Assembly (NCBI GenBank): GCA_009885425.1
Contig: VFKS01000525.1
Coordinates: 1 to 5,175, forward strand
DNA: 5,175 bases
Direction: 5' to 3'
DNA from: Novosphingobium sp.
GTDB taxonomy: Bacteria; Pseudomonadota; Alphaproteobacteria; Sphingomonadales; Sphingomonadaceae
Part shown: positions 1 to 5,175 of the stretch, piece after piece
Position numbering within the stretch: position 1 is the stretch's first letter
Layout: each line of letters starts with the position of its first letter
The notes under the pieces: generated by a model
Told to the model about the DNA's origin: nothing
Databases searched by the model: none
Seen by the model: only the letters and a program-made list of their open reading frames with translations
Translations under genes and position numbers: made by a program

Positions 1-1412
1 AAACGGCTGCGAGCTATGAAAGCACCTATGCCGCGCTCGATGCCGATTTTGAGCGTTGGAGGATCGCCAATCACGTTCCGGGCATGGTCTGGGGCGTGGT
101 CGTCGATGGGCGGCTGGTGCACGTCAAGGCGCTGGGCCAGCAATCGGTCGGCGCGGGTGCGCGGCCCGTCACCGCCGACACCGGTTTCCGGATTGCTTCG
201 ATGAGCAAGGCCTTCACCGCCTATGCGATCCTGCGGTTGCGCGACGAAGGCCGGTTGCGGCTGGACGATCCGGTGTGGAGATACATCCCCGAAATCAAAA
301 GCTGGGGCGCGGACATCACAATCGCCGATCTGCTCCACCACACCGCCGGGTTCGTCACCGATGACCCCTGGGGCGATCGCCAGCAACCGATGACCGAGGC
401 GGACTTCACCCGCCTGCTCAAGGCCGGCGTGCCCCGCACTGCCCCGCGCGGCACACGGTTTGAATATTCCAACCTCGGCTACGCCATGCTCGGCCGGGTG
501 ATCAGCAATGTCAGCGGCATGAACTTCTCGCAGTACGTCAGCGCAAAGGTCTTTGCGCCGCTGGGGATGGCAGCGACCACTTACGAAAACGCCGATGTCC
601 CGTCTGACAAGCGGGCGACCGGCTATCGCTGGGAAGACAATGTCTGGCGCGCCGAGCCTTATATGGCCCATGGCGCGTTCGGAGCGATGGGTGGGGTCAC
701 CACCAGCGCCAATGACTATGCCCGCTGGCTCGGCTTTTTGCTGTCAGCCTGGCCCGCGCGCGGCGCGCAGGATGCCGGCGTAACTATCCGGGCCATGCAA
801 TATGGTGGCGGCCCGCCGCAGCTCAGGAACCGCCCCGGCACCTTGCGCAGCGAATGCAAGCTGGCGGCGGTCTATGGCGGCGGCTTGATCGTGGGGCAGG
901 ACTGCGCGCTGGGTCAGGTGCTGTTCCATGGCGGGGGATTTCCCGGATACGGCAGCCACATGTTGCTGATCCCCGATGCCGGGGTGGCGGTCTTCGCGAT
1001 GACCAACAAGACCTATACCGGCGGTTCGGGGATGGTCTGGGATGCGGCAACCCGGCTAGGCGAAGCGGGCCTGATCCGCCCGCAAGGCGTGCCGACCAGC
1101 TTGGCGCTGAGCGCGGCCTACGGCAATGTCCGGACAATCTGGAACGCAGGGAATTTGCAGAACGTGCCCGGCGATGCGCTGGCGATGAACTTCCTGCTCG
1201 ATCGCGACCCAGCGCATTGGCAAAGCCATCTGGCCGAACGTAAGGCGCAAGCGGGGGATTGCGATACGTCTGCTGCGGTCGTGCCCACCGGCGCGCTATC
1301 AGGCACGTTTAGCTGGTCCTGCACCAAAGGCACCATCAACGGAATGGTGCTGCTCGCGCCGACCAAAACCCCAAGCATTCAAGCGCTGGCATTCGACTTC
1401 ACCAGCCGCTAG
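1..1412 (+). CDS. Serine hydrolase, class C beta-lactamase / penicillin-binding-protein-like family (5' partial)
   Basis: The reading frame is open to the left edge (first full codon at base 3), so the true start and any signal peptide lie outside the window. The first internal ATG, at 84, is not the start: the residues before it (ending FERWRIANHVPGM) are typical family sequence. The three active-site boxes are visible. SMSK at 198-209 is the SxxK box with the acylated serine and its general base. YSN at 465-473 is the YxN box. HGG at 927-935 replaces the KTG box, as in many esterase and peptidase members. LLHHTAGF near 330-353 is also characteristic. About 100 residues follow the third box and form a C-terminal extension. 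The visible protein has four cysteines, two flanking the third box and two near the C terminus, which would suit a periplasmic or secreted enzyme with disulphides. Known relatives hydrolyse esters, D-amino-acid peptides or beta-lactams; the substrate here cannot be told. It probably shares a transcript with trmFO, 9 bases downstream. Confidence 0.92.
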   Translation, partial: TAASYESTYAALDADFERWRIANHVPGMVWGVVVDGRLVHVKALGQQSVGAGARPVTADTGFRIASMSKAFTAYAILRLRDEGRLRLDDPVWRYIPEIKSWGADITIADLLHHTAGFVTDDPWGDRQQPMTEADFTRLLKAGVPRTAPRGTRFEYSNLGYAMLGRVISNVSGMNFSQYVSAKVFAPLGMAATTYENADVPSDKRATGYRWEDNVWRAEPYMAHGAFGAMGGVTTSANDYARWLGFLLSAWPARGAQDAGVTIRAMQYGGGPPQLRNRPGTLRSECKLAAVYGGGLIVGQDCALGQVLFHGGGFPGYGSHMLLIPDAGVAVFAMTNKTYTGGSGMVWDAATRLGEAGLIRPQGVPTSLALSAAYGNVRTIWNAGNLQNVPGDALAMNFLLDRDPAHWQSHLAERKAQAGDCDTSAAVVPTGALSGTFSWSCTKGTINGMVLLAPTKTPSIQALAFDFTSR

Positions 1413-1413
1413 G
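1410..1413 (+). promoter_or_regulatory. Weak ribosome binding site of trmFO overlapping the upstream stop
   Basis: TAGG contains the TAG stop of the serine hydrolase and the only purine-rich anti-Shine-Dalgarno match before the trmFO ATG, with 8 bases between. The rest of the short gap is GCGC-rich and offers no better site. Ribosomes finishing the upstream gene are therefore well placed to reinitiate on trmFO. Coupling is inferred, not shown. Confidence 0.4.
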
Positions 1414-1421
1414 CGCGCAGC

Positions 1422-2759
1422 ATGACTTATGACGTACACGTTATCGGCGGCGGCATGGCAGGCAGCGAGGCTGCCTGGCAGCTCGCGCGGCGCGGGCTGA
1501 AGGTCCGCCTGTCCGAAATGCGCGGCACGGGCGAGCGCAGCCCGGCGCATCAGGGCGATGGTCTGGCCGAGCTGGTCTGCTCCAACTCGTTCCGCTCGGA
1601 CGATCACGAGAACAATGCGGTCGGGCTGATCCACCACGAAATGCGCGGGCTCGACTCGCTGCTGATGGCGGCGGCCGAAGTGGCGAAGGTTCCGGCCGGA
1701 TCTGCGTTGGCGGTCGACCGCGATGTATTTTCGGCTGAGGTTGAGGCACGGCTGGTGTCGCTGCCCAATCTCGATGTGGTGCGCGAACGGATTGACCGGC
1801 TGCCCGATGCCGGGCTGACAATTGTCGCCACCGGACCGCTCACCGCCGCCGCCCTCGCCGACAGTATCGGCGCGGCGACCGGAACGGATAGTCTGGCCTT
1901 CTTCGATGCGATCGCGCCGATCGTCCACCACGACAGCATCAACATGGACGTGGCCTGGATGGCGGCACGGTGGGACAAGGGCGGCAAGGACTACATCAAC
2001 TGCCCGATGAACCGCGCGCAATACCTCGCCTTTCATCAAGGCCTGATTGATGGCGAAAAGACCGAGTTTCGCGAATGGGAGGCCAACACCCCCTATTTCG
2101 AAGGCTGCATGCCGATCGAAGTGATGGCCGCGCGCGGGGTCGATACCCTGCGTTACGGACCGATGAAGCCAGTCGGGCTCGACAATCCGCACGATGCCAC
2201 GCCCGAGTTTCCGAGCGGCCGTTGGCCTTATGCCGTGGTCCAGCTGCGCCAGGACAACAAGCTGGGCACGCTGTGGAACATGGTCGGCTTCCAGACCAAG
2301 CTCAAACATGCCGAACAGGTCCGGCTGTTCCGGACCATTCCGGGGCTGGAGAACGCGGAATTCGCCCGGCTGGGCGGGCTGCACCGCAACACCTTCCTCA
2401 ATTCCCCGGTCCTGCTCGACCGCCAGCTGCGGCTGAAATCGGCGCCGCACGTGCGATTTGCCGGGCAAATCACCGGCTGCGAGGGCTATGTCGAGAGCGG
2501 CGCAATCGGATTGCTGGCAGGGTTGATGACCGCCGCCGAGCTGACTGGCCAGCCGTGGACTGCCCCGCCCTGCACCACGGCGCTTGGCGCATTGCTAAGC
2601 CACGTCACCGGAGACGCCGAGGCTGAAACCTATCAGCCGATGAACATCAACTTCGGCCTGTTCCCGCCGCTGCCCGATGTGAAGAAAAAGGCCCGCAAAC
2701 AGGCCTATACCGAACGCGCCAAAGCCGATCTGGCCGGTTGGATTTCAGCCTCAGCCTAG
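1422..2759 (+). CDS. trmFO: Methylenetetrahydrofolate--tRNA-(uracil-5-)-methyltransferase TrmFO
   Basis: This cytoplasmic FAD enzyme makes 5-methyluridine at position 54 in the T-loop of tRNAs, taking the carbon from 5,10-methylenetetrahydrofolate and reducing it with FADH2/NAD(P)H. The 445-residue product is full length for the family. The N terminus holds the dinucleotide-binding glycines IGGGMAGSE (Gly9, Gly11, Gly14). [10 protein letters not shown] places a cysteine at residue 53 and YFEGCMPIE one at 229; these match the two conserved cysteines described in characterised TrmFO proteins, one of which attacks the uracil. A second glycine-rich FAD-contact region, [18 protein letters not shown], lies at 346-363, followed by [11 protein letters not shown] at 408-418, also typical. 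ATG at 1422 is chosen because the Rossmann strand begins directly after it. Its ribosome site is weak (TAGG at 1410-1413, overlapping the upstream stop), which suggests translational coupling to the serine hydrolase. The stop overlaps that of the convergent EF-hand gene. The main alternative is the RlmFO-type paralogue acting on 23S rRNA, known from mycoplasmas and unlikely here. Confidence 0.97.
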   Translation: MTYDVHVIGGGMAGSEAAWQLARRGLKVRLSEMRGTGERSPAHQGDGLAELVCSNSFRSDDHENNAVGLIHHEMRGLDSLLMAAAEVAKVPAGSALAVDRDVFSAEVEARLVSLPNLDVVRERIDRLPDAGLTIVATGPLTAAALADSIGAATGTDSLAFFDAIAPIVHHDSINMDVAWMAARWDKGGKDYINCPMNRAQYLAFHQGLIDGEKTEFREWEANTPYFEGCMPIEVMAARGVDTLRYGPMKPVGLDNPHDATPEFPSGRWPYAVVQLRQDNKLGTLWNMVGFQTKLKHAEQVRLFRTIPGLENAEFARLGGLHRNTFLNSPVLLDRQLRLKSAPHVRFAGQITGCEGYVESGAIGLLAGLMTAAELTGQPWTAPPCTTALGALLSHVTGDAEAETYQPMNINFGLFPPLPDVKKKARKQAYTERAKADLAGWISASA

Positions 2760-3229
2760 CATTTGCAACCCGGCCGCTGCGCCTGCTTGGGCTTGGTCGT
2801 GGCGAATTCGCCGCGGGTCAGGTTGCTGTCGCCATTGCCATCGGCCTGCTTGAATCGGTTCGACGTGGTGGCCGCCCATTCTTCAAAGCTGAGCAGGTTG
2901 TTGCGATCCTTGTCGAGCTTGCGGAAGGCGGCGATCCGGGGCTGCATCGTTTCGGTCCGGCTGATCAGGTTATCGCGGTTGCGGTCGAGCCGGTTGAAGC
3001 GCTTTTCCTCTCGCGTCGCTTCGCTGGCTTCGGGCGGCAGCGCCGGGCCGACCATTCCTTCGCCGTCCTCGTCCGGGATATCTTCGAGCGGAGAGCCCAC
3101 CGGCGCATCAGCCATCATCTGCGGTGCGGGCGGCGCGGCGGCCTCGGTGCTGGCTTGCCCCTGCCACCAGAATAGCCCGGCCCCGGCCAACAAAAGTGCA
3201 GAAACAGCGCCCAGTACTATTCGGTTCAT
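2756..3229 (-). CDS. Membrane-anchored or secreted protein with three EF-hand calcium-binding loops
   Basis: This 157-residue protein starts with a short basic end and a hydrophobic segment (about residues 4-22, ending LFWW) that is either an uncleaved anchor or a signal peptide. An Ala/Pro-rich and acidic linker follows (about 25-75). Three canonical 12-residue EF-hand loops follow: [12 protein letters not shown] at 82-93, [12 protein letters not shown] at 106-117 and [12 protein letters not shown] at 130-141. All have Asp at loop position 1, Asp or Asn at 3 and 5, a hydrophobic residue at 8 and Glu at 12, so each looks able to bind calcium. The C terminus is Lys-rich and ends GCKC. The start is well supported: TTGGAGG (plus coordinates 3237-3243) lies 7 bases before the ATG. 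It follows the squalene-synthase-like gene by 33 bases and is probably co-transcribed. Likely a periplasmic or envelope-associated calcium sensor or buffer; its partner is unknown. Confidence 0.85.
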   Translation of the reverse strand: MNRIVLGAVSALLLAGAGLFWWQGQASTEAAAPPAPQMMADAPVGSPLEDIPDEDGEGMVGPALPPEASEATREEKRFNRLDRNRDNLISRTETMQPRIAAFRKLDKDRNNLLSFEEWAATTSNRFKQADGNGDSNLTRGEFATTKPKQAQRPGCKC

Positions 3230-3236
3230 CGCAAAG

Positions 3237-3243
3237 CCTCCAA
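3237..3243 (-). promoter_or_regulatory. Strong ribosome binding site of the EF-hand gene
   Basis: On the minus strand this reads TTGGAGG, a near-ideal anti-16S match, 7 bases upstream of the ATG at 3229. It fixes the start of the EF-hand gene. Its first four bases also belong to a small inverted repeat, CCAA-TAC-TTGG (3240-3250). Confidence 0.7.
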
Positions 3244-3262
3244 GTATTGGTGCAACACTAGT

Positions 3263-3919
3263 TCAAAAACCGAGCAAGCCAAGCCTGACCGCGAACAATC
3301 CATCGCCGGGCCCGGCCAATAGTGGGCCGGCGCCTTGCTTGCGGCGGGCCAGACCATGCAGCATGGCAAGCGGCCGCAGCGCCTGCGGCAACCGCACCGG
3401 CCGCCAATCCTGCGCCTGGATAATCGTTTCAACCAGTGCCAGCTCAGCCGGATCGCTAAGCCCCAGCGCCAGATCGACCAGCGCCCAATTGCGGCCGGCG
3501 CGCGCCGCTTCGGGAATCGCCTCAGGCGCAGCCAATCGCTCTGCCAGTTCAGCGCAAGCTAGGCCGCGCGCCGCAGCAAATGCGATCAGCGCCGGTTCGT
3601 CCAGCGGGCCATCGTTCAACAGGTGTTCCCAGCCATCGACCAGACCCGCCAACGCAGAACGCTGATCGCCCCACTGGTCGAGCAGTTCCAGCAGCGGATC
3701 GCCGAACTGGCCTGCCACCGGATCTGCCCTCAGCCGGTCGCGCCACCACGACAGCTTGAGCTGCCCCAGCATCGGTTCCCGCGCTTGGCGGACGATCCCG
3801 GCGAGCCGGGTGTCGAGCGCGAACAGGCCCAGCACCAACGGCCGTGCCGCCTTTGGCGCATAGGCCAGCGCCAGCCTGCGTTCGGTCGGCAGGTCTTCAA
3901 GATGCATCGCCAAGTCCAT
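3263..3919 (-). CDS. Squalene/phytoene-synthase-like protein, probably non-catalytic
   Basis: From the ATG at 3919 the product is 218 residues and mostly alpha-helical by composition. LALAYAP (16-22) and the stretch REPMLGQLKLSWWRDRL (47-63) match the short squalene/phytoene-synthase relatives common in alphaproteobacteria, which also resemble the mitochondrial complex I assembly factor NDUFAF6. Genuine prenyl synthases are longer (about 270-350 residues) and carry two Asp-rich motifs that bind magnesium and diphosphate. Here the first is reduced to LDTRLAGIV (35-43), and nothing like DVxED is visible near WALVDLALGL (145-154). Head-to-head prenyl condensation is therefore unlikely; an assembly or scaffold role is inference only. 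The start is uncertain: the frame also opens with a TTG at 3961, adding 14 residues, and has another ATG at 3907. ATG 3919 is preferred for the purine-rich AAGAAAG just before it and because the family core begins soon after. It is the first gene of an apparent operon with the EF-hand gene and is divergent from the pilus gene. Confidence 0.75.
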   Translation of the reverse strand: MDLAMHLEDLPTERRLALAYAPKAARPLVLGLFALDTRLAGIVRQAREPMLGQLKLSWWRDRLRADPVAGQFGDPLLELLDQWGDQRSALAGLVDGWEHLLNDGPLDEPALIAFAAARGLACAELAERLAAPEAIPEAARAGRNWALVDLALGLSDPAELALVETIIQAQDWRPVRLPQALRPLAMLHGLARRKQGAGPLLAGPGDGLFAVRLGLLGF

Positions 3920-3964
3920 GACTTTCTTGCCTAACGCCAGCGATGGGTCACGCAACCCCAATTT

Positions 3965-3996
3965 ACCCGCTGGAAATCAGCGGTCCTAACCCGCTG
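3965..3996. repeat. Short direct and inverted repeats able to form alternative hairpins
   Basis: ACCCGCTG occurs at 3965-3972 and again at 3989-3996, 24 bases apart. Between them CAGCGG (3978-3983) is the exact inverse of the CCGCTG in both copies. It can pair left (6 bp stem, 5-base loop GAAAT) or right (6 bp stem, 7-base loop), but not both. The right copy lies inside the CtrA-like box spacer. The element could be an operator or a leader structure of the minus-strand transcript. Confidence 0.5.
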
Positions 3997-4001
3997 TTAA
4001 C
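3986..4001 (+). promoter_or_regulatory. Candidate CtrA-binding site before the TadG-like gene
   Basis: The bases read CTAA, a 7-base spacer, then TTAAC. The CtrA consensus is TTAA-N7-TTAAC, so only the first base differs. CtrA is the alphaproteobacterial master cell-cycle regulator, and in Caulobacter it drives the pilin gene pilA. The box ends 71 bases upstream of the ATG at 4073. Because the motif is nearly symmetric it could also act on the divergent minus-strand operon. This is a motif match only. Confidence 0.4.
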
Positions 4002-4072
4002 CCTGCTGTTTGAGAGAGCGGTCACCACACCTGCCTATATGCAGATCACTTGGATTCATTTTTGGGGGCAGT

Positions 4073-5175
4073 ATGCTCAGCGCAATTCGCCGAAATCTCC
4101 GCGAACTAAGGTCCAGCACCAGCGGCAATGCGACGCTTTTGGTGGCTTTGGGCATGCCTGTCCTTATTGGCAGCTCGGGCCTCGCAGTCGATACTGCACA
4201 GTGGTATATGTGGAAGCGCGAGATCCAGTACGCCGCCGATCAGGCTGCATTGGCTGGCGCATGGGCCCGCAGCAATAGCGATATCAGCAGCACTTATGTC
4301 ACACGCGCCCGGCTGGAGTATTCCGCGAACCTGACCAAGACCGGCGCGATCGATACTGTACCCAACGTCACCTTGGCTAACTACAATGGCGGCAACCAGA
4401 ACAGTGTGGTGGTGACCGCTTCAGCCAGCAAGGTTCTGCCGTTCTCCAACTTCATCACCGGTAGCGCTGCAAACGTGACGGCCTATGCCCAAGCGAGCTT
4501 TACCGAGGGCGAAAGCTTTACCGCCTGCATCATCGCGGTAGACGATGATGCCAGCGGCGCGATCACCATCGGCGGCAACGCCAGCATGACGGCCGCCTGC
4601 GGGATGGCTGCCCTGTCCACTTCGGACAGCGCAGTTATCATCAACGGCAGTCCGACGGTTGATCCGGGCTGGGTGGTTTCGGCGGGCGGGATTGACGACT
4701 GGCTTTCGACCCACACCGATGCGGATATTCACGAAAATGTCACTGGACTGGTCGATCCGTTTGCCGAACTGACCACGCCTACTCCGAGCCCCAATCCTAA
4801 CCAGAGCTACAGTTGTGTCGCAGGTTCAACCAACACGACCGGGGACAAGCGTTCCAAGACCGACACGATCTACACCTTTTGGAAAGGGTCCAGTTCGAGC
4901 AACGCGGTTCTGCAGTCGAACTATATCGGTACTGGATTACTGGCCAATGTGATTGGAACCTGGGGTGCCTGGTCCTATGCAGTTGCCCTGCCGACCAATA
5001 GCGTGAACGGGGTTGCCACTTCTGACGGCGCTCCGACCTGGGTTCAGGTTTCGGGCAGCGGCCCAAACCGCATCTGGCGCAAGCAGGTTTTCAGGGCCTC
5101 CACCGAATACGCCAACGCCGTCACTACCACCACCAACACCCAGGCCACGCTCAGTCAGGGCACCTACGCTGGTGG
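4073..5175 (+). CDS. TadG-like Flp/Tad pilus-assembly protein (3' partial)
   Basis: The frame runs from ATG 4073 to the right edge, 367 codons with no stop, and continues outside the window. The N terminus is diagnostic: a basic start (MLSAIRRNLRELR), Gly-Asn, a hydrophobic segment (about 21-39), then LAVDTAQWYMWKREIQYAAD and QAALAGA up to residue 63. That matches the TadE/TadG-like segment, where a single N-terminal membrane helix precedes an extracytoplasmic domain. From about 150, CIIAVDDDASGAITIGGNAS, a second cysteine at 176 and LVDPFAELTTPTP (226-238) resemble the TadG-related proteins of sphingomonads. The remainder is rich in Ser, Thr, Asn and Gly, as in exported surface proteins; three cysteines are visible (152, 176, 248). 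Tad proteins build Flp-type adhesive pili; TadG is thought to be an envelope or minor-pilin component. The start is chosen because nothing upstream fits the family; its ribosome site is poor (GGGGG at 4064-4068, only 4 bases away). Codon use is somewhat less GC-biased than trmFO. Confidence 0.88.
   Translation, partial: MLSAIRRNLRELRSSTSGNATLLVALGMPVLIGSSGLAVDTAQWYMWKREIQYAADQAALAGAWARSNSDISSTYVTRARLEYSANLTKTGAIDTVPNVTLANYNGGNQNSVVVTASASKVLPFSNFITGSAANVTAYAQASFTEGESFTACIIAVDDDASGAITIGGNASMTAACGMAALSTSDSAVIINGSPTVDPGWVVSAGGIDDWLSTHTDADIHENVTGLVDPFAELTTPTPSPNPNQSYSCVAGSTNTTGDKRSKTDTIYTFWKGSSSSNAVLQSNYIGTGLLANVIGTWGAWSYAVALPTNSVNGVATSDGAPTWVQVSGSGPNRIWRKQVFRASTEYANAVTTTTNTQATLSQGTYAG

Larger units (their letters stand above)
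3962..4072. promoter_or_regulatory. Divergent intergenic region between the squalene-synthase-like and TadG-like genes
   Basis: This is the only real intergenic space in the window and must hold the promoters for both flanking genes. Visibly more AT-rich than the genes, it contains a CtrA-like box, short direct and inverted repeats, a TTGAGA -35-like hexamer (4010-4015) with TATATG downstream at 4036-4041 (20-base spacing, wider than ideal), and a GATTC methylation-type site. No clear promoter for the minus-strand operon could be picked out by eye. Confidence 0.55.

Noticed and set aside
744..1378. Several 64-129 codon frames on both strands inside the serine hydrolase
   Set aside because: All overlap the hydrolase frame, which carries the catalytic boxes; their products are Arg/Pro-rich with no motifs.
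1299..2468. 389-codon open frame on the minus strand antisense to trmFO
   Set aside because: Its product is Arg/His/Gln-rich with no recognisable motif, and it lies opposite an unmistakable full-length trmFO. Long antisense frames are expected in GC-rich coding DNA.
2740..2800. Possible bidirectional terminator at the convergent trmFO/EF-hand junction
   Set aside because: I found no GC-rich stem followed by a T-run on either strand; the junction is coding on both sides.
2763..3665. 300-codon open frame on the plus strand across the EF-hand and squalene-synthase-like genes
   Set aside because: It spans two minus-strand genes with clear family motifs and a strong ribosome site; its product is Ser/Arg/Ala-rich low-complexity sequence.
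3943..4278. 111-codon plus-strand frame across the intergenic region and the start of the TadG-like gene
   Set aside because: The overlapping frame from 4073 has the TadE/TadG signature and stays open to the edge; this one crosses the regulatory region and has no family features.
4421..5066. Minus-strand frames of 77-103 codons opposite the TadG-like gene
   Set aside because: They are antisense to a well-supported long frame and show no motif or ribosome site.
5120..5145. ACC-rich tract resembling a simple repeat
   Set aside because: It encodes a Thr-rich stretch in the TadG-like protein and has no regular unit beyond codon bias.

Overview
The window looks like a stretch of chromosome from a GC-rich alphaproteobacterium, most likely a sphingomonad or Erythrobacter-like organism. 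Three things point that way: the strong G/C bias at third codon positions, a folate-dependent TrmFO in place of the SAM-dependent TrmA, and the style of the Tad pilus and small EF-hand proteins. The lineage is an inference from protein character; no rRNA or other marker is present. There is no tRNA, CRISPR array, insertion sequence or clear phage signal, so this is ordinary chromosomal sequence rather than an obvious island.

Layout: (1) bases 1-1412, plus strand, hold the 3' part of a secreted-type serine hydrolase of the class C beta-lactamase fold, with its start off the left edge. (2) Nine bases later, 1422-2759, plus strand, is a complete trmFO, the tRNA m5U54 methyltransferase. (3) On the opposite strand, 3229-2756, is a small membrane-anchored protein with three EF-hands; its stop codon and that of trmFO lie in the same CTAG palindrome. 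(4) Just upstream of it on the minus strand, about 3919-3263 (or from a TTG at 3961), is a reduced squalene/phytoene-synthase-like protein without the catalytic aspartate motifs. It and the EF-hand gene look like a two-gene operon. (5) A compact divergent intergenic region, about 3962-4072, carries a CtrA-like box, overlapping short repeats able to form alternative hairpins, and a GANTC site. (6) From 4073 to the right edge, plus strand, is a TadG-like Flp/Tad pilus-assembly protein that stays open for 367 codons and continues beyond the window.

Working together: the genes do not form one pathway. The serine hydrolase and trmFO are probably co-transcribed, with trmFO's weak ribosome site overlapping the upstream stop. 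The squalene-synthase-like and EF-hand genes form a convergent unit ending against trmFO. The TadG-like gene starts a separate transcription unit whose promoter region may be under cell-cycle (CtrA) control. No clearly novel system is visible. The points most worth a second look are the CtrA-like box before the pilus gene, the squalene-synthase relative lacking active-site motifs, and the shared stop palindrome.
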